NCBI RefSeq assembly: GCF_036373705.1
Contig: NC_089850.1
Location: 21,807,256 to 21,871,255, forward strand
Length of the DNA: 64,000 nucleotides
Direction of reading: 5' to 3'
Source of the DNA: Amia ocellicauda
Lineage: Eukaryota; Chordata; Actinopteri; Amiiformes; Amiidae
The position numbers were made by a program, and so were the translations under genes. Positions 11,621 to 23,600 of the stretch are shown here, piece after piece (within the stretch, counting starts at the first letter, position 1; each line of letters opens with the position of its first letter). Under the pieces are notes generated by a model. That model was given only the letters and a program-made list of their open reading frames with translations. It did not search any database and was not told the origin of the DNA.

Positions 11621-12661
11621 TCGCAGTTCCGTGTTCACGACACTTTTTCACGGCTGGATTGTAGACGTCGCCTGGACAGCAATATTCATGTTACTTTACT
11701 GCACTCGTTAATGTATCAATATAAAAGCCTGCCTGAAAGTCATGTTAAACAACATTTTATTCTCACCGTTTTATTGCATTATCGTATCCATGTCATTCCC
11801 TGGACAATGGTGTTATTTGCCCCGCCCGCCTGGGTGGCAGTGGCACATGGCGAGGGGACGGCAGCGCCGCAAGATGTCTCCAAATGACAGCGGACGCAAT
11901 GCTGCTCTTGCTTACAATTGAAGGCCATACTGTTCGCTGTATTTTTCAACACAAGAGACTTTTAACAAAATAACACTTTTTTTGTTGGGGATGGCGGGGA
12001 TATAAAATCATATAGGTGCTGGAAAACACTGTCTTGGCCCGTCTCTGGCAACGCAAAAAAATGCAAATGAATGGCCATTGTCCGCAAACTGTCTAGGCCG
12101 CTTAAAACATGTATCCAAGACTATTTAATTTACACCTGTTCTTTCCGAATAAGGAAAAATGTAGCATGATGGAAAGTAACTTATTTAACATTTTTTGAGT
12201 CATCAGTATTTAATATATTCCTTGTTTATGATTTTATGAAAATAATTTATTCAACAAATGCATTCAGATTGCCAGTCATTTGACATACCCAGAGAAACCC
12301 ATGTGTGAAATGCAATCTTGCAAAAGATTTCTGCACAGCTGTTAGTCTTTCTTCATGGATCAAAAATATATGTAGCCTATTCCCTATGTAACTTTCACAA
12401 AGAAAGGACTATCATACTCCATTACATCCTAAATTAAGACTTACCAGAAAGATCAGTGTGTATCACTTCATTTCTTAATACACCTCAAAAAAGTCTCTTG
12501 TTGGTAGTGGACTTTTAACTTTAGAACTACAAACCAAGTTAAATTAACATGTTAGGTGAATTAGGTGTCATGAATGTAATATATATTTATGATAATGAAC
12601 AGTTAACGAGATTTAGGACACCAGGTTTCAGACTAAGACACCAAAGACTAAGACAAATATA
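11621..12661. other. Intergenic DNA upstream of rpf2
   Basis: The first 250 bp are moderately GC-rich and extend the rpf2 promoter zone. The rest is AT-rich with no recognisable gene, splice-site-bounded exon or repeat on either strand. Confidence 0.5.
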
Positions 12662-13715
12662 CTCGGCAAAAAAGAAACGTCCTCTCTTTTATTTTCAGCA
12701 AACTTAACATGTAAATATTTGTATGCACATAAAAATATTCAACAACTAAGACATAAACTGAACAAGTTTCACAGACATGTGACTAACAGAAATGGAATAA
12801 TGTGTCCGTGAACAAAGGGACAGTCAGTATCTGTGCTGCAGTGCATCTCCTCCTCCTGGACTGCACCAGATGTGCCAGTTCTTGCTGTGAGATGTTACCC
12901 CACTCTTCCACCAAGGCACTTGCAAGTTCCCGGACATTTCTGGGGGAATGGCCCTAGCCCTCACCCTCCGATCCAACAGGTCCCAGACGTGCTCAATGGG
13001 ATTGAGATCCACGCTCTTCAATGGCAGAACACCGACATTCCTGTCCTGCAGGAAATCACGTCCAGTGAAGGTGGGTTTGTGCCCATAGGTGACGTTGTTC
13101 CTGGAGATGTCTGGTGAGGACCTGCCTTACAACAGGCCTACAAGCCCTCAGTCCAGCCTCTCTCAGCCAATTGCGGACAGTCTGAGCACTGATGGAGGGA
13201 TTGTGCGTTCCTGGTGTAACTCGGGCAGTTGTTGTTGATCCTGTACCTGTCCCGCAGGTGTGATACTGGGATGTACCGATCCTGTGCAGGTGTTGTTACA
13301 TGTGGTCTGCCACTGCAAGGACGATCAGCTGTCCTTCCTGTCTCCCTGTAGTGCTGTCTTAGGCATCTCACAGTACAGACATTGCAATGTATTGCCCTGG
13401 CCACATCTGCAGTCCTCATGCCTCCTTGCAGCATGCCTAAAACACATTCACGCAGATGAGCAGGGACCCTGGGCATCTTTCTTTTGGTGTTTTTCAGATC
13501 CAGTAGAAAGGTCTCTTTAGTGTCCTAAGTTTTTATAACTGTGACCTTAATTGCCTACGTCTGTAAGGTGTTAGTGTCTTAACGCCCGTTCCACAGGTGC
13601 GTGTTCATTAATTGTTTATGGTTCATTGAACAGGCATAGTTTAAACCCTTTACAATAAAGACCTGTAAAGTTATTTGGAATTTTACAAAAAGAGACGTTT
13701 ATTTTTTGTGTGGAG
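12662..13715 (-). mobile_element. Decayed Tc1-like element with internal deletion
   Basis: It starts CTCGGCAAAAAAGAAACGTC after TA and ends GACGTTTATTTTTTGTGTGG followed by TA, so both termini and the target duplication remain. On the minus strand the transposase N-terminus is readable (13138-13476: MPRVPAHLRECVLGMLQGG, then TADVARAIHCNVCTVRCLRQ, a helix-turn-helix). A C-terminal piece with VDLNPIEHVWDLLDRRVRA (12824-13021) carries the third catalytic acid. The central part with the first two Asp residues is lost or scrambled and frames shift. This family differs from the 5430 element. Confidence 0.85.
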
Positions 13716-16700
13716 TATACATACTATACAGATCTTTGACTATGACTTGCAAGAACTCTTATTTAAAGACATAACTATTTTTAAGCCTGCTCCTGGTTAA
13801 AGAGAATCAAATTAATTAGGACCAGTGCTGTGCACTCTGCATAGGCGAAATGCAAGAATCCGGGGAACTTCTTTAAATAAAGTAAAACAACATAGAAAGC
13901 AAACTCATTTATTAAAGCATCAAGCTCATGGTACAGATATATTTTCGCACATCTTAACCAACCAAGGAAGAGCAAAAACAGAATTTAAACACCAAAGTTT
14001 CCCTTCAAAGCATCCCGACACAGTCCTGCAACGGCACCTATTAACCTATTGTTATCGGAGGCGTGTAATAATTTCCGCCTGAATATCCACCACACACTAT
14101 CAAGGGGGGATTTTTTTATTTTGGTAAACTCCATTCTTACCACCCAACTTGTGAACAAAAATCCCCCAGTCATTTGGAACACTTAAAATAAAAATTACAG
14201 AAGAAAAAAATTGGTCCGCAGTAAAAATGCTTGTTTCTTTTTTCAGTAAAAAAATAAAAATAAAATACCAAAAGTTAAAGCAAATGACCTAGTTTTATAG
14301 AAGAAAAAAATGTTCCAAACTAGAAGACCCCAATCACTTTGTAATGGGAAATTAAGTTAAAAAAAAAAAAAAATCCATAATTGTCACCTCAAAGATGTTT
14401 TTGGAGAGGACAGGTGCCAATACCTTTAACCAATTACCTCAGAGCTCCTATTAGTGTGGCTGCTGTAAAATGTTTGGGCAGTTTCCCGTAGGGGTTCAAC
14501 TTGGCAGCCACAGCAAGGACCATTCTTAGGGTTGGTCCTTAGGAAATACAGACCCAAGTAAGTCAGTTGACTGCACACTTTACTGGTGTCTTTTTTTTTT
14601 TTTTTTTACTGGGTCCTTGCTTGAGCTGCAGGTGGGTTTCAAGTGGTCCTTTACAGTAGAAATCAGTAATTGAGGCAGTAATTTGAATCTCTGCTCATTC
14701 AGCAGTATACTCTTATTGTTTTTAGGAGCTTTCTTTAACATCCCATAAGAAACTCAAAACAAAGAAAATTAAAACATAAAAGTTAGCTATAGTGCTGAAA
14801 GTGGTCCTGGTTTTTTTGATACAGTATTGAAGTCACCTGCAAGCACCTGTTACTTAGGTCAGATCAATGTATGCGATTCTGGTAGAAGCAGAAGCATTTT
14901 GGATTCATAATTAAAAACATTGATTCACTGCCCAACATCATTAATTATGACACCATTTAATCATTCAATAAACACCAGAGTCAGTGTATTTAGGATTTTC
15001 TTTAAGCACTATAGTTTTACATGGCAAGAAATGTAGTTTACAAGCACTGTCCAATTCTTAACCATGGCAAAGAAAAAAAGATCAAGTTCAATTAAACCAT
15101 TACCAGAAGAACCCCGTCCCATTATGGTAATTACAGCTGACAAAACGTCATTAAGATTTAGCACATTACCTTGTATAGGAGGAACAGAACGCAGCGAACA
15201 ACACTTTTGAGCAATACAGCACTAGTAGTCACATGCACCACAATGTCACAGGATTTTTCCGTCACTGAACAAAGGGCATTGATGCTGCTCCGAAAACTGC
15301 AATGCAGTCACATTTTGGACCAATTCACTGCAGAAACATCTGTTCACAATTAAATTAATAAAGTGACAGTTTATGCAACACTTATATGTAGAATGATCCG
15401 GGATGACCCTGGCATGCTCAGATCAGTGTGCGTCTATTGTATGGTTACCAATTTCTCTACAAAAAAAAAATATATATATCGTTTAAATAAACCACCTCTC
15501 TAAGCAAAGAATCTAATTCATTACATTCAGTCAGTCCAGCACGGCGCTACTGGGGGAGCTACACACAATGTCAAGCACCATTCTCTGGCTGCAGTGTCAT
15601 TCATGTACAATCACGGTCTCACTACAAAGGGGAAATCACGCTGGTAGATTGTTCTACTCCAGGCCACATTACTGCATCAGCTCAGACTAACACTTCCTTG
15701 GCATTTCCTCCTGCTTACCTGAAACCACAGATCTAGGTATTTAAGGTGACTAACATGCTATTGACTAAATATTACATAGACCTTTTAATGTAGGTCTTCT
15801 AATCATTACCAACTTTTCAATCAAGGTCCATCTTCGGTTAGGGAGTACAGCATCCACAAATTGCAAAATATTAGGTATGTGTAGTGAGGCTTTATAATCT
15901 GGTTCGGTGCTCTAAATATCAACCAGTCTTTTATTCTTGTATCCCAGTTTTACCCAACACCAGTGAAACTAAGCCTGGAGTGATCTTGCCTATGAAAAAA
16001 CAATTAAAGTCTGCCGTACACATTGCATTGACTATTTCTATTTGAGTTAAGATGCAAGGTCAGATTTTCTATTAGTATACAATACCATAGGAATAACAAA
16101 TTGTAGTCATTTAAAAAATACTCATGATTTTTTTTTTTTTTTTAAATCAACAGGCCAATCCAGGTTTCAATATAACAAAGCTTAAGATACTTTTAACTAT
16201 TAAATCAGTTTCCTAATCCATGGCGTCTCACGGTTTTCTTCCAACCTGAGCACTAACAGTTTAAGACCTATTAAAACTAATTCCAGCTTTTAAAAAGAAA
16301 AGCTAACTATATGGCAGGATTAAGGGAAGAACACAGACGCTACCATAAAAATAAATGGTTTAAATGCTTAACTATGGCCTTAATTGCAAAAACAAACTAG
16401 TGCATATGTTGATACAAAGTGAATTTTAAATGTATCCTGTGTTCCGTTTGTGGTGTCAGTGAACTATATATTTCTGTAATTAACTGGATAGTATCAGTGT
16501 AAAACCATGAACCTTTGGTTAATATTAGATTTTCATTCCTTTTTAATAGCTACAATAAGTTTAAAGGTCAAACTGGGTATAGAATTGGTTAACTAATTCT
16601 GACGAGACAATAGTTATTTGGTTTTGGCTCATAATAGTTAAATGATGAGCATACAACCCTTTCTTGGGTTTGCACGAGGTACATATAGGTTTGGAATATG

Positions 16701-17228
16701 GCTAGTGTGCAGAGGTTAATCTAAAGGTGAATGCAAGAGAAATATTGGTAACTGGTCACTAATTGTTCCATACGTCTTAGATTCAAAGGGAGAGCTGATG
16801 GATAAGTGAGTCACTCAATCTGCCATTTTACAATTTTATTATTTTAAGTTCTTTAAATTGAGGGAAAGTGATTAAATAACATTGCAAACAGTACACATTA
16901 GTTGGGCAAACCAAGGAACAGTGCCTCCCCACCCCCTCACTGTTCCACACAAGGACCCAAAATACGAGAATGCCACAGACTTCAATCAAGTGCTTTAACA
17001 GTTGTGCGTCGAACCAAAAAACTGCAAACACTGGAACACAAAGTTAGTATAGTAATTATCCCACACTCCTTCCCCTTGAAAAAGTGTGTGCTCTGTTAAA
17101 AAGCTAAAACTTTTGTATCGTTAACAAGTAATGGTCAAAGTTGAATTACTTAACACTCGGGGAAATGTTAGTGAATGTGTAAACCCTACAATAAACACAC
17201 ATCCCATCTCAGCATGCCAGGGCTCGGC
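13716..17228 (-). other. Presumed amd1 3' UTR and amd1-rpf2 intergenic DNA
   Basis: AT-rich sequence beyond the end of the amd1 readthrough frame. Minus-strand AATAAA candidates lie at 16835-16840 and 15930-15935, so the 3' UTR is probably at least 0.4 kb and may be longer. Poly-T runs occur near 14590 and 16130. No exon resembling GTF3C6, which occupies this interval in human, was found. Confidence 0.5.
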
Positions 17229-17627
17229 CTAGTGAGCACGAAAGCCTTGTCTGTGGGGAATCAGGGGAGACACCTGTAAGAAAGGGCCACAAGAGACCGA
17301 GCTGCAGCTTGCACTCTTGTAAGTGTTGGAAAGCCTCATACAGCAAGTGCTTAATTTCTCTACATGCACTTCAAGATCACAGCAAGAGTGAGCTAGAATA
17401 TCTAAACGGAGAAAAGAGCATTCATGCAAGATATCTAAGTCATAGATACAATAATGTGTACAATTCAAACTCGAGGTTAAACTAGGGCCCATGTAATCAC
17501 CATGGCCAATGAATTCTAAACAGTGGCGGCAGAATTTCAGATGATACTCTGCACAAAGGTGAAGCCAGCTGCCACTGAGGACTAACCGGCAGCTGGCTTT
17601 CTTTTTACGCTTCTTCATATTCTCGGC
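17229..17627 (-). CDS. amd1: AMD1 readthrough tail: 132 open codons after the amd1 UGA stop
   Basis: Immediately after the TGA at 17628-17630 the same frame continues without a stop for 132 codons to TAG at 17229-17231. It begins AENMKKRKKKASCRL and ends SPLIPHRQGFRAH. In mammals, ribosomes that read through the AMD1 stop translate a tail of about this length and stall close to its end, which limits output from the mRNA. Position, frame and length match that system. By chance a 132-codon open frame has a probability near 0.002 if codons are equally likely. The tail is Cys- and Ser-rich with no domain I recognise. It is expected only as a rare extension, not as a separate gene. Confidence 0.75.
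   Translation of the reverse strand, partial: AENMKKRKKKASCRLVLSGSWLHLCAEYHLKFCRHCLEFIGHGDYMGPSLTSSLNCTHYCIYDLDILHECSFLRLDILAHSCCDLEVHVEKLSTCCMRLSNTYKSASCSSVSCGPFLQVSPLIPHRQGFRAH
17247..17280 (-). other. Copy A of a 34-bp motif, within the end of the amd1 readthrough tail
   Basis: This segment encodes the tail residues LQVSPLIPHRQ. It matches 20317-20350 in intron 2 at 30 of 34 positions on the same strand, including an unbroken GGGGAATCAGGGG in plus-strand sense. Confidence 0.85.
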
Positions 17628-20600
17628 TCAACTCTGCTGATTCTGCTGACGATTCTTGGCGTAACTGGTAAAAATAAAGTTGTAATCGTTGAACTGGGCC
17701 AACTGGCGATCGAGGCGCTTGTACCCTTCGACTTTCTGGGCGGAAGAAAAGACACTGCGACATTTCGAGTTCTGCAGAACAAAAACAAAAGTACAGTTCA
17801 AGATTAGTGACAGGAAAAAATGTATACTCTAGCATTCCCACTGTCAGTTTCAGTTGGTACTTGTGTTGTATGTATAGTAGTATTAGAGATAAAGCAACAA
17901 AAAAGTAAAGAATGCTGCATCAGCCGGATTATTACTTTATTTCTTGGCAGATAGTTTAGTCGTAATGCATACCTGATTAACAAAAAGTGTAGTCACAAAT
18001 TTCCCTGGCTTGAAGACATCCACAACCTTCCTGATCAGCTCATCGTAGGTGGTCTGGGAGAGGTTGGTTTCGAAGCTAACGTAGGAGAACTCTGGCTCTG
18101 GAGTGATGTGGATCGTCCAGTAAGTTCCCTGCAGAAGAAAAACATTTGTAATAAGAATTCATGGCCACTGTCAAACAGCAGTGTCACCCTCAGTTTACTA
18201 CCAAATACTGCAGAGGGAAATGAAGCATCCATGAGGTAGTACAGAAATGTATCCTTTCAAATGATAGTTTCCAATTAGAAGTGTCTTGTCGTTTGGAACA
18301 CACATACACTTTAACAGAACAGTCTTAAGATGAACAAAATTTCTACTTACATCAGTTTTCATTCCATTCATAGAATAGCCACATGGATTGAACATGGTGG
18401 CATCGATCACAGAACCTGGTATCAGGTCACGAATTCCACTCATCTGAACAAAAACAAAAAAAAGGAGATTGTTACCAAGTGTGGTTTGCTGGAACAATTT
18501 AGAAAAATGCACAACATTTCAAATCCCAGTTAAAGCAGCAGTGTGTAAATAGTTTTGTTTATGCGTTTAAACAGTCCACATGAGGTTTTCTCTAGTGTAC
18601 TTTCTAAACTATAAAAAAAATGAATTGGCTAAACAACTCTAAACACCATATGTGCCGCAGCAATGGAACAGTCCATGAATATCACTGGAATGAAGAGTAA
18701 AACTAATTCATTCTGTAGGCTGTTAGACATTACATTAAACTACACACAACAATGTAGGTGTGGTCTCCTTACACGAGTGACATCATTTGCAGAAACACCA
18801 TCTTTCATGTAGAACTGGTCCATAACCGCTGGGTCAAGATCACTCATCAGGACTTCCAGCGTCTGATCCGCCTGCTTGTTCTCCCAAAACTCTGGCAAAT
18901 CCAGAGTAAACAGGTACCTGGGGAAAATGGAGAACAGATCCAGCATTAATTTTGCCGTGTTTCGTCTTGCTAGAAATGAATTCCAGATCAACAGCCACAC
19001 CCATGCTCCTGTGCAGCACAGCGATCCTCTCCCTCTGATAAGCGCTGGTATCAGACAATGGCTCTGTGCTCTTTTAATCTTTGCTGGCCATTTAAATTCG
19101 CTCAGCTGACTCAGCATGAGCAAGTTCAGGGTTATCTCAAAAAAGAGAAGGGGCTGCAGAGATCCAGGGCCATACAAGACTAAAAGGACCTTAATTTAAA
19201 AACTATATATATGCAAATTTATAATGAATTAAGAAAAATACATTCTCAAATATATCTACTATTTTATTAGGTATCTTCTAAAATGTATTAAGTATTTTTT
19301 AAATCTAAAAATGCTCCATGCAGACAGAAAACTGCAATGTTTCAAGCAAAGTCTTACCAGCAATCAGAATTCAAACGTCCCATACAGTATGCTGCCCCAT
19401 CTGTAAAATAAATATAATTCATGTAGAATGTACTGGCACTTTATTAGATTATAAACAATTCTAAATTTTGCCTAAATTTCATTGGCAATATACATACTAA
19501 TATATACTATATATATGTTGGTTACAAGATGTCAGGACAACAAAGGATTTCATTATGTAATTATGTAATTCTCTGTGCATTTAAAACACTTCCTGACATT
19601 CTCCCGTGACAACAGCACAAGAGGAACACAGAAAGCTGCATATGAATTGTGTCCTTTTGCATGTCAGGTTAACAGCAAACACTTCAGAGTAAAATAAACA
19701 CAGACCACGTTATCCCTGAGAAGGATTGGGCCACTTAATTATGCCTTGAGAACAATCTGAATACATGCAAACTCAACTACAGTAGTGGTTTGCTCCTTAA
19801 GGTCCTGGAAAGCTCCTAAATCTGAACTATGTTAAGATCTGAGTTAGAGGTCTTACTTGGGAATATCTGGTTGAGAAATTCCACTTCCTCCTGGAAATTC
19901 CTGTGAGGGAATTCCTGATGGGCTGGCTTCATGAAGTTCTTGCGGGAATAGAAGAAGTTCTGTAGAATTCAAAGATCAATGGCATTATTTTGTTGTCCAC
20001 TAAATGTATTTATAGGTGGAGCTGAAAACAACAAAAGCCCTTGGAATATGATCCTTGGATTCTCTCTTTGAATTGATGAACCTGGACAGAGCAAGAGAAA
20101 GTCCATACCTCAATTGCATCAAAGCCACAGTATTCCCGAGCGAGCTCCAACAGAGGAACCAGTGCTTGCAGTAAGAGGGTGGTACCACAGGTCTTCAAAA
20201 TGAAACGTCTCTTGGAGACAAACATACTACTCTCACTGTTGAAGAGAAGAAAAAAGATTAGCCAAGTCCTATTAAAAGTCATATGGAGGGGGGCTTTCTA
20301 GGTCTGGGACAGTAAATTGTCTGAGGGGAATCAGGGGCAACATCTGTAAGGTAAATGATTTTTTGTTTACATATATGGAAAGATATAAAACCATGGAAAG
20401 CATCACATTAGTGGTTGGCTGCTCAGAATTGTGTGCAGAGGTTCAGTACTCATCTAAGGTTTTTAATTTGCCTTCATTTCTATTCAAGGCTCCTGATAAT
20501 TGTTTTTAGTAAAGGACTGTTATAGGATAAACGGGAAGACTTAAGCACATTAACTAACTAGCTCCTTTTTGTCTGTGGGGTGGGAGGATTCCTATTACCA

Positions 20601-23600
20601 AACACTCACTGTCTGTTTGCTCAATTTGAAAGAAAATAAAACCTGCTTACTTTAACTTTTGGCAGTTTTGTCGGTTGCCACTTTATTAAGCCTTGATTAA
20701 ACAATCATCTTGATTACTTCAAAGAATCAAATTCAGACATTTAGTAAAGTCAAAGACATTCACACTGATTATTGCTGCCTGAGACGCAGCTATTGGAAGG
20801 GGTTGGGGGGTTAGTGATAACATGTCAAAGTCAGTCTGGAAGGAGTAAAATAAGACACTAGTAGGTCTGACGAGTATCAGCTTTGCTGAATAAATGAGAG
20901 CATAACTGCAACAAAACTCTAGAGTGCATTGACTATTGAGGGGACAAGTTCTGAAATTTAAGTTGCAAGCTGTAATTAACTAAAAATCACTCATTGAAAG
21001 GTTTTAGATTATAAATGTACATGTAAGCCAAACATTCAGAAGAAAAGCTAGGTGGAGTTTTACAAACTAATGTTCTTGAAACCTTTTAGAAAACGTTTAC
21101 TGGATCATGTTTGTTCTTGTTTTCACCTAAATATGTTTCTATTAATTGTTCATCTGAACTCACTGGAGAGAACCCTGCATTCCTGGGATATATACCTAAT
21201 ACACAATGTCAATCCACCAGCTTATTTTCTTTGCAATTCTCCAACACCAACAGCAGCTCTGTATCATAAGGAGAGCGTATGTGGCTCACTGATAACCCTG
21301 CCTGCTCACAGGCACCAAATACGCCACAGTAGGCTGTTTAACCGACAAACTGTGAGACTGAAATGTACCCAACTCTGTCTCGGCCAATTGAGTTCTGCTC
21401 CGAGAGGAATCACAATCAGTGATAGGATATAATTTGGAGTGGTCTAGGTCATCGGACCTGCACCTTTTCAGGCTCCAGGGCTCGGTCTATTGTTTAGGAA
21501 CCTGAGCTATTGTTTGATAATGGGGAGAAGTTGCAACAAAACTGTAGTAAGGATGTTTTGACATTCAGACTCGTGTAAAAACAGATTTCACAATTAAAAC
21601 TGACAAACACTAACCGTTAACATTTTATGCATGATGGATGATGAAAGCAGGCTATTACAACAGTGAAATCTGGCAGGGCTCCAAACATTCCTTATAGTAT
21701 AGATAAAAACCAAATTATTGTAAAAGCACTATAAATGTAGTTTATAAGTTAATAAAGCAACCATAGTATGAGAGTAATCCAAGTAGGATGTGAATTTCTA
21801 GAAAGTGCTAGATAGTGTCTTCAGAACTGAACTCAAAGGCTAGGAGGTTTGTTTACCAGACAGGTATACAAAGAGTTATGAACCTTCAAAGGTTCTTCAG
21901 AGCAGTCAGATTAGTACTTGTCAGTCAAATACACCTCTACCTCAATATAATGCCATCTGATTTTGTATTGATGTGTGAAACCTAAACCACATGGTTTGCA
22001 TTTAGCAGTGTTTACTGTATTAATACACTACCTTTAAAGTAAGCTTAGAAGTGTTGTACATATTTTAAAAACAATTTAACCACTGTAGAACAGATTTACT
22101 GCGAACAACATGTTTCAACAAATGATTTGCTGACTATTAATAAAGTAAATGCTTGAGGCCAAAGCAAGTTTGATATGGTTTCACCTATTACACAGTAAGA
22201 TGTGTTATATCGGGGTAGAGGTGTACTAACCCACGTTTGTAATAACAAGCTTGATCAAACTGAAGTAGGCAAATTATAATACAGCACACTGGTTTCTTGT
22301 ATGTTTTTTTTTTTTATCCAACAAATAACGCTGTTAAAATCGAAGGTCCATATTTTCAAATGTACTCTTACCATTACTGTTCAAATTTGCATTTCATTAC
22401 ATATTGCAATGCAAGATTATATATATATAGACATGGTAAGATGCATCTGATATGTACTTAAACATTTGTTGCATGTACAATAAAAACTGTTTCTACACTT
22501 TTTTTTATAGAATACATAAAAATTTGATAACTCACTTTGATTACCTTTAATCAAATTACGAATTATGCAAATTCACACTATAAAAGATATTAACTTTAGC
22601 CTGTTCTGAACCTTCGAAGGTCAAAATGAACCTACTGGAACTTCCCTTCCAATAGACTGACGGTACAATGCAGAGGTAAGGGCAGCACAGCACTCGGTTG
22701 TGGTCCAACTTGTTAAATAGCTCTGGGCGGATCTTACCAATCACAATGAGTTCCTAAGATACCATTCTAACAAGAGCTACAACTAACAATAAGCACACTT
22801 TCAACCCACAGGACACACGGGAATCTGCAGAGGAAACCATGGTTCCTTGGATACAAACTGTTGGCAGTTTTCTACCACCGTGCAGACTACTGCACCTGCA
22901 AGTTGCACACTTATTTGAACCAAGGTCAACTTCACAGGCAGACTAATCGGCTTTGTCTCATCTCCTAATCTGCTGTTATTCTCAGCAGCCTTAACTCGAC
23001 CTGCGGGAAGCAGGACAGTTCTCACTCTCTGACATTCAGATAACCACAAGTCTACTATATTGCAATTCACAGCAGGTTCCCTAATGAAGGGGGTAGGCTG
23101 ATGCAAGAGCATGTTTTTCAAAATATCTACAAGCATGGGTTCAGTTGTGCTCATCACTTGTCAATGAAGACAACTTTGAAAGTGACAGATTAACTTGTTT
23201 GAAGAGAAAGGTGCTGCAGCAGTTGAAAGTGAATACTAATTACTACACAGTGTCACTGGTGATGCATTGATCTTAGTGGCTGATTTATCTTCATGGGACT
23301 CAGACCTGAATGACTGTGGGAAGCTGGCCACCTTTCAAATGCAAAGCAAAAAGCTTGAGAATCCATAACCACCAGACCACTGAGTTACCAAGTGAAATTC
23401 TGCAAATGATCCTTGGAATACTTAAGAGATTATCTGAAAACATTTATAACTAGGACATCTTACCGACTGTACATTCAAAGTAATATGGAACATTGTCCAA
23501 CCTACTGCAGTCATTTTTTCAAGATTGTTGCAACAGAACTAAAATATTGCACTGCACATTGTAGACAAGGGAAAAATTGTTCTAAAGCAGTTGTAAGACT

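Noticed and set aside
11498..11887. 129-codon plus-strand frame upstream of rpf2
   Set aside because: It lies in the GC-rich rpf2 promoter zone, with no recognisable protein features.
15171..15353. Possible small gene between rpf2 and amd1
   Set aside because: The frame is short, has no splice support and shows no similarity to gtf3c6 or any family I recognise.
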